A DNA stretch of 64,000 nucleotides from Phytophthora colocasiae (GCA_018806915.1 JAGKQI010000045.1:124001-188000); one strand, 5' to 3'. Shown: positions 39,468-52,391, numbered from the stretch's first letter. The notes: generated from the sequence alone by a model not told the origin. Translations and numbers: made by a program.

Positions 39468-42400
39468 CGTCCGAGGTCCGTTGCCCCTCACCTGATGATC
39501 AAGGTGTACGAACTTCTGAAGAAACTCCTGGAGACCGGACTCATCGAGTACTCGACTTCGCCTTGGGCATAACCAATTGTGATTGTCCTCAAGAAGAATG
39601 GTGTGGATATACGCATGTGTATTGATTATCGAGTGGTGAATGGTTTTATCCAGTTGTCGCGTTATCCGTTGCCCCTGATAGACGATCTGTTGATTGGCTT
39701 TGAGGCAGCACTGTGGTTTATGAGTCTGGATATGGCGAGTGGTTTTTGGGCTATTCGAATGACGGAGCGTGCAAGGCTGATCTCAGCGTTCATTTGCCCA
39801 TTTGGACACTTTCAGTGGGTAAGAATGCCCTTCGGTCTGAAGAACGCCCCTCTGGTGTACCAGGCTATGCTGGATAACTGCCTGTGGGGGTTCGTGCGAT
39901 TGTCACCCGAAGAGGAAGCTGAGGTTGACTCCGATGTGCTGGAATTCCTGAAGTTAGAACCCCAGAACTCTGACGTACATGGTCTGATGTCTGGTGAACA
40001 ACTTCAGAACTCTGATGAACACATGCCAGAGGTTCCGGTGCTCACCGACCAAATGACTGTCTTTCAGAGGAACATCCCAGTCCCGTCCTTCATGGGACCG
40101 GTACTCGGTCGAAGCTCCTACATTGACGACATTGCTCATGGGGCGCCCACCTGGAATCACCTGAACGCCTTGCTCTTCAGACTCAGATACTGGAACATCT
40201 CTGTGAGCTTGCCCAAGAGCGAGTTCGGGAAGTTGACGATTCCTTATCTGTCGCATGAGATCAGTGCTGAAGGACTGAGAGCCACACCGAAGATCGTCAA
40301 GGGAGTGGAAGAATTGCCGTTTCCGTCGACACTCAAGGGAGTACAGAGTTTCATGGGAAGTCTGAATTATTACAACAAGTTTATCGAAGACTTACCGGTG
40401 ATCGCTGCTGTGCTCTACGAGTTGTCTGATGAACAGATTCGTGCTGGTCGAGATTTGGCTCGAGCTAAGGAAGCCTTTGAGATTCTGAAGCGCAAGATTG
40501 TCTCGACACCGCTTCTCAGACACCCAGATCGCACCAGACCCTTTGTTATTATACCTCATGCGAACCCGTGGGCTGCTTCAGCCGTCTTGGGACAGGAGTA
40601 CGATGGAGTGATACACCCCGTACGGTTCACTGGACGTGTGCTGAATGAGGCAGAACTCCGGTATCACATCGCCGAGAAAGAGGTCATAGCTATCCTCAGG
40701 GTTCTGGAGAACTTTCGGGCTCTGGTAAACACGAGTCCCGTGATCACGGTGTACACCAGACATTCGGTGTTGAAATGGCTCCTGTCATCCAGTTCGGCTG
40801 ATGGTCGGAACGTGAAGTGGGGATTGAAGTTGTCACATTGGAACTTGGAGATTCGCAGGATCCAGCGAGATGAAGATGGTCTCCCGGCTATTCTTGGAGC
40901 GGGCATCACACCCCGTGAACACCTCGATGAGGTCTCTGAAAACCTCATCCCCGTCAAGGGGCGAGTCAAACCTCCAGCACCCATTAGCGTGGAGATGCTA
41001 GAGGCTGATTACCGAGGTTGTGTTCTGAGTTTCGATGGTGCCGCCAAGACATCCACTCGCCTGGGAAGCTGCGGATGTGTGCTCTGGGAACTCCCGGGGT
41101 GGAACATCCTGGAAGCCCAAGGGTTCGCTCTGAAAGACGTCACTGTGAATGACTCAGAGTACTGTGGTCTGATCAATGGATTGAAGTTAGCTTTGGAACG
41201 TGGTATCCGAGACTTGATGGTTGTCGGAGACTCTCGTATCGCTATCCAGCAAGCTCAAGGACTGATCAATTGTAATCAGCCGAACCTGCAGCGGAAATTG
41301 GCCGAGTTTGAGTCTCTGAAGATCAAGTTCCAGTCTCTGAAGCTAGTGCACGTGAAGCGTGAGTTCAATCAAGCAGCGGACTATTTGACGTCCAAGACCC
41401 TCGTTCTTGGCGAGTCCTGGCAAGTCCAAGACCCTGACGAACTGACTCATCTGAAACTGGTGTCCAAGATCCCAGAGAAGTTGATGAAGCCTCCCGAAGG
41501 GGTGTCTTCTGCAGCTCCGGACGATGTTCACCAGACCTCAGGTGAACATGATTGTACACCGGAGATGGATGACCCGGGACCAGAGTCTGCGCCCTTGCCT
41601 CATGCTGCCAAGGTGCTTGCTGCTATCACTCGTGCACGCAATCAGGAAGAAGCAAACCTACCAGATGACGTAGAGGCCCGTGAACCTATGGGCCCACTGG
41701 AGTTTCAGGAAGAACGCTGGCGGAGGATCAAAGTTCACCAGACTCAAGATGTTCATCTGGCAGAACTCATCAAGTTCCTTAAGGGTGACGTGGGAGATCT
41801 ACCACGACCCCGAGTAAGGAAGCTTGCCAGGATCGCCGATGATTTCATCTTGGATTCCAGAGACGTTTTGTACCGCCTCAGCCGTGCTACCAGGGAACGT
41901 CCGAGAGACATGGTCGATGAACTCAGACTTGTGGTTCCCAGAGACTTGCATGCTGATATGCTGCACTATGCTCATGGGGATTACCAAGGTGCTCACCAGG
42001 GAATCAAACGTACATTCGAGAAGCTGAGCTCCGAGTTTTACTGGATTGGTATGTACGCTGATGTGGAGAGGTTCGTCAAGGAGTGTATGGACTGTGCAAG
42101 TGGCAAGGGGCGTCCCCCGAATCCTGGACCGTCGCCCGGCAACATCGAGCCCAGTCGACCTTTTGAAGTGGTGTCCATGGATTTCGTGACGCACATGCCA
42201 AAGTCTGCCAGAGGCAACACGTTCCTGTTGTTGTTCCAAGACATGTTCTCAGGCTATGTGATGTGCAAGCCTATGAGTATTACTACGGCTCAAGATGTCG
42301 CTGAGGCCTACGAGGAACGTGTCTTCCGGAATTTTGGAGCTAGTTCCCTGATACGCCATGATCAAGACCCTAGGTTCATGAGTGAGGTGTTCAGGTGCTT

Positions 42401-43358
42401 CCGGGACCTCCTGGGAAGTAGACAACGAGCGACTCTGGCGTACCGTCCCCAGGCGAACGGCCAACAAGAACGGTCTGTTCAGACGGTCGTGCGCGCCATC
42501 AAGGCCTACATCGCCGAAGCCGACCAGAGTGACTGGGATGACCACGCCGAACGTCTGATGTTCGCGTTGAACACTTCCTTTGATGCGACCCGTCTGGAAA
42601 CACCATTTTTCCTGGTACACGGATGGGATGCTCACGGGACTGTGTCCGCGATGCTTGGTCCAAAACCTTCTGGTGTACAAGAGCGCACTGCTTATGAGTG
42701 GCGTCGGAAGATGCAGCGAGATTACAGCTACGCTCAAGCCTGTGCTGAAGAGCTTCAGAAGAAGGCCAAGCGGGAGCGTTCTGAAGAACAGACCCGAAAG
42801 TGGAAGGAGTTGTCGGAACGTCTGAAGTCCGGATTTGCTGTCGGTGATGCCGTGTGGTTATACATCCCCAAGGTACAAACGGGGTTGAGTCGGAAACTCG
42901 CACACATGTGGCATGGTCCTTTCCGGATTGAAGAGATGTTGGATGATTTTCGTGTGAAACTGAAGGTCGAGGACACCGGGTGTCGGGTGAACCCTTGGGT
43001 GCATATAAGTCGCCTGAAACCGAGAGCCTTGTTTCCCAGAAGACCAACTGTGGAGCTTGATATCCATGAGGATGATGACTTTGATGCAGCACTGTTACCA
43101 GAAGACAGTTGGGAGCCTGACACCGAGAATGATGAATACGAAGTGGAAAAAATACTAGACACTCGGTGGAGCAAGCGTACCAGGACCTCCAAGAGACTTC
43201 GCGAATACCTGGTCAAGTGGAAGGGGTACGACGAGACAGAGTGGCTACCCTTGTCAAAGCTGAACTGTGGCGCTTTGTTATATGAGTTCAATCAGAGCGC
43301 ACGAGCGCGAGCTCGTTTCCAAGCAATGCAAGCTGGAGACGATCACCCCAGAGTTTAA
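39468..43358 (+). pseudogene. Element B RT, dual RNase H, integrase, chromodomain
   Basis: Frame with one nonsense codon (TAA, 39568-39570, Ser in A); the remaining 1,259 codons are open. RT: DIRMCIDYRVVNGFIQLSRY, WVRMPFGLKNAPLVYQ, then an insertion of about 100 residues with a 21-bp micro-repeat, then SSYIDDIAHG. An 18-bp deletion relative to A follows the box. The first RNase H region is degenerate; the second is LSFDGAAKTSTRLG, NDSEYCGLING, VVGDSRIAIQQA and FNQAADYL. Integrase triad in SMDFVTHMP, RHDQDPRF and NGQQERSVQT. A chromodomain is at the C-terminus (YLVKWKGYDETEWLPL). Confidence 0.92.
39969..40031 (+). repeat. 21-bp tandem micro-repeat inside RT insertion
   Basis: TCTGACGTACA (39969), TCTGGTGAACA (39990) and TCTGATGAACA (40011) are spaced exactly 21 bp apart, encoding SDVH, SGEQ and SDEH. 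The same word has a 15-bp period in gag at 35627, 35642 and 35657. A carries the equivalent repeats near 16090-16140. Confidence 0.9.
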
Positions 43359-43743
43359 ACTCTAAAAACCTATTCTGAAAACTCTGGTGAACAGTGATGT
43401 TCACCGGACGATGTATTTCAGAGATGAGGTGTCTGAGAGACATGTCTTTCGGAAAATGATTTCGGGGATACGTGACTCCCAGAGATGGTGATTGTTATGT
43501 GAATTTGTATGGAGATGATTTTGTGGTTGTGTGTGTATGATGGAATTTTACGAAGTGGATTATGATGCTGCTATGAGAAGAGGATTACTGAACGACATGT
43601 GAGGATGTTAAAGGAGAAGGTCGTCGGGGAACTATATTTGGAATTGTTACTACGCTACGATATGCAGACGACTAAGTTGTTCTGGAAGAAGAAGTGTAGT
43701 TCCCCGGAGATGTCGTGAAGCGTACACCAGACTTCTGGCGTAC
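43359..43743. other. Convergent gap between pol and aORF of element B
   Basis: Non-coding, matches 12358-12742 of A. Contains micro-repeat words (CTCTGGTGAACAGTG and GTTCACCGG near 43384-43407). No other feature seen. Confidence 0.5.
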
Positions 43744-46700
43744 TTACTTCAGAGAGACAGGATTTTCGGCGCGTTCAGCGGGCGTCAGAGCTTGTTTCCG
43801 GAGATCGGATGGCACGAATTCCATCCAGTCCTTGTCGGAAGACGCTGTGGCCCACTGCGTGCGCGCTGGTTCAGCTGCGTCGATAGCCTCAAGCTGCTTG
43901 CGCAAGCTCAGGCACTTGGGACCTCCGATCTCCCGTGCACGTGGGTCTTGCCAGATCCATGGGCAATATTTGTCCGGGATCTTCCAGATGCCAGGCTCGA
44001 ACATGAGCTTCTCCGGGAAATCCTTGTGCTTCAGAATCTTGGACACTGCCCCTCGGTATTGACGTAGTAGAGATGCACGTCGGAGCCCACGTTCCTTGTG
44101 CTGTTCACCGGACAGCAGGTCTTCATCGGGATCCATTATCACCCAGTGAGTGCGTTCCCACAGTGCTTGGGCGTGCTTGCGCATGAGAGACGCGAGTTCT
44201 TCGATGTCCGCCTGAACCAAGGGACAGAGATCTTCACGCCGGTGAAAGTACAGCTCGGTCCGACGATTCTGGTACATGACGTCCCAGGGCGCTGGCACTT
44301 TGTCCAGCAGAGCTTGGTATTTCTTGGAATTCCAGCGTTTCTTCAGGCGTGCCAGGCTGTGTCTGTGGGGCTCGAAGTCTGGGAACCCGGGAGTCTGCCC
44401 GATGGCCGTCTTGGTGTCACTGGTCGGCTGGACCGGAATGCCGTAGTACAGCCACGAAGAACAATGTGTGTCTGGGGCCTCGATCGTCAGTAATTCCTTT
44501 GGCGTCAGCGACTTGTACGACTTGGACACCAGACTTGACTTCCGGAGTTTACCAGAAGGTCGCTTGCCCGAAGAAGTCTTAGGCGACTTGGAGTCTTGAG
44601 ACTTCTTGTCCTTGGAACTCGACTTAGGCGAACCACCGGACTTCTTGCTCTTGGGACTTGACGCGGAAGTGCCACCGGACTTTTGACTGCCTGATTTGGA
44701 TCGGGATGCTTCGTGCACACTATCCCGCTTGGACTTCTTGGTGGGGATTATTGGACCCGAGTCATCCGAGTCGCTGGACTCGTAGTCCCGTGGACGCTTG
44801 TTGCCGGCGTGCGAATGATCATCAGACTCATCGTCGTCAGAGTCATCGCTGTTGCCGCTCGACTTTTCGTCGTCAGAACCGCTGTCGCTGGATGCAGATT
44901 CTTGTTCACCAGACTCCTTGAAGTCCGGGTCCTTCTGAGGGTCATCCTCTGTGGACTCAGGTTCGCTGATGGGATACGGGACGTGAGCGTCCAGTGCCTC
45001 CCAGACCGGTGGCTCCACATCGTTCTTCTGAAGCCGGCGCAGTTCCTCCTCAGCCATCTTGTAGTACGTCTCTGGGACGTACGAGGTCCACGGGGTCTGA
45101 TTTAGTTTGCGCCAGTACATCATGCTCACCAGCATTTGTACCAAGGGGCGCCCCGTGAACAGGCTGTGGGCGGGCTTGTCCGTGCGAAGCCACTTCATTG
45201 CAGTCTCGTAAGCAATGCCCGCGAGCAGAGCCAAGCGCAAGTCCGGACAAACTTCCTCCCAGACGACTCCAGGTGGTAACGTGGTGTGAACTGCGTCCTT
45301 GGACACCGGAGACTTGGCGTTCGCCGGACGCACCGAATCGATGCCAGGCGTGTAATTCTTGGGGCGATCCTGAGGAACACGAACCCGATGTTTCCCAGAC
45401 GGCCGGTTAGGCTTGAGTGGTGGAGAACCGGAAGATTTAGGTGACCTGGTGGGCGACCCAGACTTGTTCACCGGGCGAGTGCCTGATTTCTCGGGGCCAC
45501 CCGCATGTTCACTGGAGACCTTCACACCACTACCAGCACCCGTCAGATCCAGCACTTTGGCTGACTTCTTGGCCTCCGCAGCTTGATTGAAGCGAACTTT
45601 CGCCAGACGCTTGGAGAAGTCAGGGATTTCCGCCTTGCGCTGATCCATCGCGGTCACGTTGATAATGGTGTCCCAGTCTCCTGGAGATGCTTTGCCTTCT
45701 TGGAAGTTCACCAGAAGCTCTCGTAGACGCACCCAGCTGCCGTTCAACTCCCCGTGTTCAAATAAGTACTCCAGAAACCCCCAGGAGTCTGTGGCTGTGG
45801 TCGTGGGGCGAGCCTTCAGCAACCGGACCTCCGCTTGAGAGTCCTCCAGGCGTTCTTCCAAGGCCGACTTCTCAGCTTCCAAGGCATCGATCTGGTCCTG
45901 ATAGTGCGACGCGAGGTTCTTGGACTCCGCGTTCACACGATCTTCGGTCTCACTGGCAGTACGCCGGGCGTCCAACACTTCATGATGCCAATATTGGCAG
46001 TTGAAGACCCACTGACGCTTGAGATCTTCGGACTCGTTCTGGATAGCGGCCGTGTCCACCAGAGATGCACCCTGGGACTCCACTTGGGTGCGCGCCAGCC
46101 ATCTGCTTCAGATAACCCGACGTCTTGTACACCCGCTCAGCGAGACGCTGATGAGGGAGGTGCAGGAGGATTGCCGCCAATTCCCGGAGGACGTCAACGG
46201 ATCCCATGTGTGCCTCAAGACTCATGCGGTTGCGACTGTCCACGTGAGGAACGAGCATCTGACTCTCGGTGAAATCGGGAATCACACGCTCAAGCTCCGA
46301 GACGTCTGCTGCCGTGAAGCCTTCAAGGCCAACTAGTACACCAGGCCCACCATAGATATTCGCGATGTGGTTGCCCACACGGAAGTCCTCGGCGAGCGCC
46401 GGAACACCAACCAAGAATGGTTGCCCCTCAGGTCGTGGCTCAGGATCCACCCAGTTGGAAGGGACGTCGGACTTCTCTTCGTCCAACGGTTGTTGCCCAG
46501 GCCCAAACAGATCGTCCACCTCGGTGGTGGAGAGAATGTGGGGGCCTCTGTGAAGCGAAGGCAAGACGCCAGGAGGATTCGCAGAGGCAAAGCCACAGAC
46601 GTGTCAGGCATGTTCACATGCTCATCGCCGTCAGCAGCATCAACGCCCTGCTTAGGAGCGGCGGACGCGCTCGACTGTGAGGCTGGGGCGCTTGAGCTGC

Positions 46701-46809
46701 CACCAGGTGATGCGGGAATACCGTCACCACCACCTCGCGATGCCGTGGATGCCGAAGCGGGCCCAGTGCCCGAGGCGTTGCCACTAGTAGGAGCCAATGG
46801 AGAACCCAT
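43744..46809 (-). pseudogene. Antisense ORF (aORF) of element B
   Basis: From ATG at 46807-46809 (MGSPLAPTSGNASGTG) to the stop at 43744, about 1,000 codons, opposite to pol and starting 255 bp inside the 3' LTR. A 1-nt deletion near 46600 and a deletion near 46085 break this copy; 779 codons downstream are open. Regions in order: Ala/Ser/Pro-rich start, a conserved VGVPALAEDFRVGNHIANIY block, heptad coiled coil (DQIDALEAEKSALEERLEDS), a Ser/Lys-rich stretch with alternating acidic (DSDDDESDDHSHAG) and basic runs, and a C-terminal domain rich in Trp and Leu. B and A lesions are at different sites, which argues that the intact protein was made. The sequence differs more between A and B than pol does. 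Confidence 0.75.
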
Positions 46810-47050
46810 GTTGCAGGATCTTCTTCTGACTTGTGTGTCAGAAAGGAAATCGGGATGTGGCCGTTTGTGGGATACGACAGTTGGCTATTTCTGAGTCTGA
46901 TGGAATCAGACTGAGCGACAGGACACCAGAGATTCTGAAATCCCGGAAGTTTTGAGAGCGTCACAGCTACACTATGTTCACGGGACCTCTGACGTACTAT
47001 CCTGGCCATGATGCTCAGTTTGGAGAAAGTTCCGCACTGATGAATTATGA

Positions 47051-47064
47051 CCAGGAGGGGCGGT
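47051..47064 (+). promoter_or_regulatory. Polypurine tract of element B
   Basis: CCAGGAGGGGCGGT directly before the 3' LTR, identical to that of A. Confidence 0.75.
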
Positions 47065-48948
47065 TGACACGTTGCTAATTACGATTTTTCGAGTGGATAT
47101 GGACGTTTCGCTGTGATGTGATTGGACATATAATGGATTATGGGAGAAAGGGAGATGTGGGACGAGGTTATGTCCCGTGCGACAATAATGGATCTGTGGA
47201 AGAAAACTGCTTTATATATTAACCTTCACCTGTACTGCAAAGGGGTCCAAGAGATCAGAAGTGTTCCTCGGAAAAGTGCACAAACTCCGATAGACAATAA
47301 CACTCAGTCTGATCACCGGACTTTCCCCGACGATGAGTGCCTAAAGGTTGGCAGAAAGTCTCTCAGAAAAATGTATCTCTGAGAGACCTCATCCCGTTGC
47401 CGTCCTGTGTGACGATGATGGTTCAAGGAATATAATTATACCCACAAGATACCAAGTATCGCGCACCGGACGTAGCGCACCCCGCGCATATCCCGATTGG
47501 ACTTCGTGCGTTGCAGCATACGTGCTCCGCACCCTAAAAACACTCATGGATTTCTGGTATCACGCATGGAAACTCTGATATCACACCATGAAGTCTGACG
47601 TACATGAAGTCCGACGTACATGAAGTCTGACGTACATGAGTCTGACGAACATGATTCTGGTAAACAAGTCTGATGTGTCCGGCTTATACAAGCAATATTC
47701 CAGACATTTACCAGTTTCCGATGAACAGACTCTGACGTACAAGACTCCGATGAACAGACCCAAGTGTCACGATCCTGGTATTACACCTCTGATGTACATG
47801 ATTCCGGAGTACATGGTTCCGATGAACATGTCTCCGATGCACATGATTCCAGACCCTGATGAACAGGATACCAGACTCTGACACTCTGAAGTCCACCCCC
47901 ATACTGAAACCAAGTGTACCCAACACGACCTCACGCAATCAAGTGAAACGCAACCCACTCATCCCTGTAATGACATCATTAAGTGTCGACTCGACAAGAT
48001 CCGCTGTACCGACTACCATAGTGAGCCCAAGTGAAGATTCCTGAGTTATACTGAGACCAAGTGTATATGAGAATATGGAAGACAGAAGACAGAGAGATAC
48101 GAGATAGATAACCAGAGTTCAATTTGCGTCGTGATAAGGAGTTCAATTTTACCTTGTCACACCGACTGCTATCTGCCTGCTGCTTCTTGTAAGTATTAGG
48201 CCACGATAAAGCTTTGAATCGTGTGATCTCTCACCTATCAAGCCCCTTTAGGTGGAGATCAGCGTAACGTAGAGACCTGAGAGGACCCACCTATTCCATT
48301 TACTAGTTGGGTCGTTTGTCTTGTCTCTAGCGGTAGCCCATTTCATATTGTACGTTTGGACAGGTTTTGGGAGCTAGACAGTCCCTCTCAAGACGCTCGG
48401 TAGACTGTTATATAACTGATAGTGTATTGGTTTATTTTCCCTCTATATATTAGAGGGTGGTGCGCGAAAGTTACGGGAATACTAGACAGACCAGGTGTCT
48501 GTTGAACATTTCCCTAGTTGACCTGGAGAACTAGCCCACTGCTCAAGGGCCAGGAAAGAATAAGAGCAGCTACATATTTGTATATCGGAACTCTATATTG
48601 CGGTTATCTCGGAAGTCTAGTGACAGGACTTCCCATTGTATTAATTTTCTCTTTTGCCTTCATAAATCTCTGGTGTACACAACTGTTCACCGGAAAACGT
48701 TCGACTCTCAAGCGCTCCTGTGAGGACCAGAAGGACATCCGACGGTCTACGCAAGGAACCCTCACTCTCACACACACTCTCACGACCCCGGCGAGGGTCT
48801 CATTACCAAGACAACGAACCTACGAGGACAGCACAAGGTAACACACGCCCACCTTGCTGTGCGACTCTGGTATCACTACCGGTAGTCACACTTCCAGGTT
48901 CACTGTACGCCCCTGCACCGCGGTAAAAGTTGCACTGACTTCGCGACA
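47065..48948 (+). repeat. 3' LTR of element B (L3)
   Basis: 1884 bp. Differs from the 5' LTR by scattered substitutions and small indels (for example 3 bp missing near 47186), so B is not a fresh insertion. Confidence 0.93.
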
Positions 48949-48952
48949 TCTG

Positions 48953-50413
48953 GAGTCCCGACGAGTGGTCATCAGACGTACGCGAGGTCCCAATAACACT
49001 TGGCACAGGCGCATCAGTCGTCAGAGAGCTACCTCGATCTTCAGACATTGGCACGCCAGCCTCCAAGCGAGTGCTATCAGAGTGACTCTCGTATACCGGC
49101 AGCGAACTTAGCGATGGCGTCGACAGTGCAGATGGTGTCGACGAGACTTGTTGGCGCGGACCATGCTGTAGGCGCTTGGGCTGCGGCGGCTCTCCGCTGC
49201 TGGACCCGTCGGAACTATGTGTGACTCTGAGTCCGGTCACCCGAAGTCTCATAATCAGCTGTCGTCCTTGTAGGTCAGCCTTCTCATCGCGTAATATACC
49301 ATCAGCTTCGCCTTGACGTGCTTCGTTACCTGCTTTTGTGTCTTCTGGGAGTCGATTAACCTGTGACCTGGCGGTCACAGTGGCCCACTCAACCAGTTCT
49401 TCAGCAAGTCGGCTCTGAAGCTCCGTCGCCACACTGCGCACTTGAGGTTCGAAGATAGCAGACGCTTGGGTCTGAGACCACCTCGGTAGCAAGTTCTGGA
49501 ACTCAAATCCTGCTTCATACAGCATCGTCTGAAGCACAGCAACGCATTCGGGTGCCGTCAGAGTATTCATCGAGATCTCGACGTATGACAAGTCTTGGAT
49601 TCGGCCAAAACTATGGCGCCTCAAGCAGAACTCCGATATCCACATGTCTTCCGGAAATACTGAAGAACACCGCCACTTGATGTAGTCGCCCGTCGCTGCC
49701 GCAGCCTTCTGAAAGACATTTGCGTCAGGCTTCGCTGTTCGCCAGGCGTATTCGACGTTCGGCGGAACAATTCTTCCAGCGTCCATGTCCCTCCAGCGGC
49801 GGAACTCACGGCGTACGTACTTCAGGGCACGTTCTCCATCCAGCGAATCAGCCCTCCCAGACTCATCAGACGGTGTCTTCAGAGAATCTTCGGACTTCAT
49901 CGGCATGCCATCGGACATCGGAGTGTCTTCGGACTTTGGAGTCTTCGAGACACGTTCATCAACCAGTCCGGGTTCCGTCTTCACTTCTCCCACGGACTTC
50001 CCAGAAGCCGTCGACTCAGAACACAAGTCAATGACCTCCGGGGACTCAACCACGTTGGCGCCTCCCTCAGACGCCTCATCACCACCCTCACGGGCAGTGG
50101 CCACCTCGTCACCAGAAGCTTCAGCTTCGGACGGACCTTCCTCAGAACCTTGTTCACCAGACACATTGGGTGTCTCTTGGGCTTCAGGCTCCGCAGCAGG
50201 CTGGTCTTCGACCGCCGGTTCCGGGACGTTCACCTCCTCGACTGCTTCCTTTTCACGTGCAGCCTTCCTCTTCTCGCGTGCCGCCTTCTGAACTGCATCC
50301 AAGTCGGGTTGTTCGTCAGGCGGAAGACCTTGAAGACGCTTCGACTGACGTGTCGCCACACTGCGACCACCGCGTCCCCGACGCCCTCCTCTCGTAGTTC
50401 CATGTGAAGCCAT
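48953..50413 (-). pseudogene. Element A gag, N-terminal half
   Basis: 487 codons from ATG (50411-50413) to the B insertion. Near-identical to the start of B gag: the MASHGTTRGGRRGRGGRS basic N-terminus, Glu/Ala-rich region and globular segment. No internal lesion seen. The rest is at 29395-31461. Confidence 0.88.
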
Positions 50414-50485
50414 CTTGAATATAGACGCTTGACAGGAAACCCTCTTCTCAAACTCTCTTAGATCCGGTGATATCACGATACCAAG

Positions 50486-50503
50486 ATCCGGGCACGCGCA
50501 CCA
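50486..50503 (-). promoter_or_regulatory. tRNA primer binding site of element A
   Basis: Plus strand ATCCGGGCACGCGCACCA equals the last 18 nt of a tRNA including CCA; 2 nt separate it from the 5' LTR. Beyond these 18 nt it diverges from B. Confidence 0.85.
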
Positions 50504-50505
50504 GT

Positions 50506-52391
50506 TGTCGCGAAGTCGGTGCAACTTTTACCGCGGTGCAGGGGCGTACAGTGAACCTGGAAGTGAGACTACCGGTAGTGATACCAGAGTCGCACAGCAA
50601 GGTGGGCGTGTGTTACCTTGTGCTGTCCTCGTAGGTTCGTTGTCTTGGTAATGAGACCCTCGCCGGGGTCGTGAGAGTGTTGCTGAGAGTGAGGGTTCCT
50701 TGCGTAGGCCGTCGGATGTCCTTCTGGTCCTCACAGGAGCGCTTGAGAGTCGAACGTTTTCCGGTGAACACTTGTGTACACCAGAGATTTATGAAGGCAA
50801 AAGAGAAAATTAATACAAAGGGAAGTCCTGTCGCTAGACTTCCGAGATAACCGCAATATAGAGTTCCGATATACAAATATGTAGCTGCTCTTATTCTTTC
50901 CTGGCCCTTGAGCAGTGGGCTAGTTCTCCAGGTCAACTAGGGAAATGTTCACCAGACACCTGGTCTGTCTGGTATTCCCGTAACTTTCGCGCACCACCCT
51001 CTAATATATAGAGGGAAAATAAACCAATACACTATCAGTTATATAACAGTCTACCGAGCGTCTTGAGAGGGACTGTCTAGCTCCCAAAACCTGTCCAAAC
51101 GTACAATATGAAATGGGCTACCGCTAGAGACAAGACAAACGACCCAACTAGTAAATGGAATAGGTGGGTCCTCTCAGGTCTCTACGTTACGCTGATCTCC
51201 ACCTAAAGGGGCTTGATAGGTGAGAGATCACACGATTCAAAGCTTTATCGTGGCCTAATACTTACAAGAAGCAGCAGGCAGATAGCAGTCGGTGTGACAA
51301 GGTAAAATTGAACTCCTTATCACGACGCAAATTGAACTCTGGTTATCTATCTCGTATCTCTCTGTCTTCTGTCTTCCATATTCTCATATACACTTGGTCT
51401 CAGTATAACTCAGGAATCTTCACTTGGGCTCACTATGGTAGTCGGTACAGCGGATCTTGTCGAGTCGACACTTAATGATGTCATTACAGGGATGAGTGGG
51501 TTGCGTTTCACTTGATTGCGTGAGGTCGTGTTGGGTACACTTGGTTTCAGTATGGGGGTGGACTTCAGAGTGGCAGAGTCTGGTATCCTGTTCATCAGGG
51601 TCTGGAATCATGTGCATCGGAGACATGTTCATCGGAACCATGTACTCCGGAATCATGTACATCAGAGGTGTAATACCAGGATCGTGACACTTGGGTCTGT
51701 TCATCGGAGTCTTGTACGTCAGAGTCTGTTCATCGGAAACTGGTAAATGTCTGGAATATTGCTTGTATAAGCCGGACACATCAGACTTGTTTACCAGAAT
51801 CATGTTCGTCAGACTCATGTACGTCAGACTTCATGTACGTCGGACTTCATGTACGTCAGACTTTATGGTGTGATATCAGGGTTTCCATGCGTGATACCAG
51901 AAATCCATGAGTGTTTTTAGGGTGCGGAGCACGTATGCTGCAACGCACGAAGTCCAATCGGGATATGCGCGGGGTGCGCTACGTCCGGTGCGCGATACTT
52001 GGTATCTTGTGGGTATAATTATATTCCTTGAACCATCATCGTCACACAGGACGGCAACGGGATGAGGTCCCTCAGAGATACATTCTTCTGATAGACTTTC
52101 TGCCAACCTTTAGGCACTCATCGTCGGGGAAAGTCCGGTGATCAGACTGAGTGTTATTGTCTCTCGGAGTTTGTGCACTTTTCCGAGGAACACTTCTGAT
52201 CTCTTGGGCCCCTTTGCAGTACAGGTGAAGGTTAATATATATAGCAGTTTTCTTCCACAGATCCATCATATTGTCGCACGGGACATAACCTCGTCCCACA
52301 TCTCCCTTTCTCCCACAACCCAGTGTACGTCCAATCACATCACAGCGTAACGTCCATATCCACTCGAAAAATCGTAATTAGCAACGTGTCA
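50506..52391 (-). repeat. 5' LTR of element A (L4)
   Basis: 1886 bp, same orientation as 7112-9016 and lacking that copy's extra 25-bp unit. Followed by the CATC duplication at 52392-52395 and the copia protease codons. Confidence 0.92.

Larger units (their letters stand above)
31462..48948 (+). mobile_element. Giant Ty3/gypsy element B (17.5 kb)
   Basis: Same family as A, opposite orientation, inserted in gag of A. LTRs 31462-33344 and 47065-48948; primer site, gag, UAG, nucleocapsid, frameshift signal, protease, pol, antisense ORF, polypurine tract. At 17.5 kb it is about three times a typical Ty3/gypsy element. Lesions seen: 1-nt insertion in gag (near 35509), TAG in the protease extension (38905-38907), TAA in RT (39568-39570), and indels in the antisense ORF. 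Confidence 0.93.
7112..52391 (-). mobile_element. Giant Ty3/gypsy element A (hosts elements B and C)
   Basis: LTRs at 50506-52391 (5') and 7112-9016 (3') begin TG and end CA. After subtracting B (17.5 kb) and C (8.4 kb), A itself is about 19.4 kb. On the minus strand the order is: primer site, gag N-half, [B], gag C-half, UAG, nucleocapsid, frameshift signal, protease N-terminus, [C], rest of protease fused to a second nucleocapsid copy, second frameshift signal, second protease, RT, RNase H, a second RNase H, integrase, chromodomain, antisense ORF, polypurine tract and LTR. It differs from B by a tandem duplication of about 1.8 kb of nucleocapsid-protease. Lesions include a nonsense codon in pol and indels in the antisense ORF. 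Confidence 0.9.

Noticed and set aside
43744..46809. Position of an envelope gene in a retrovirus-like element
   Set aside because: The frame is on the opposite strand and has no signal peptide, transmembrane helix or fusion motif; I call it an antisense ORF of unknown function.
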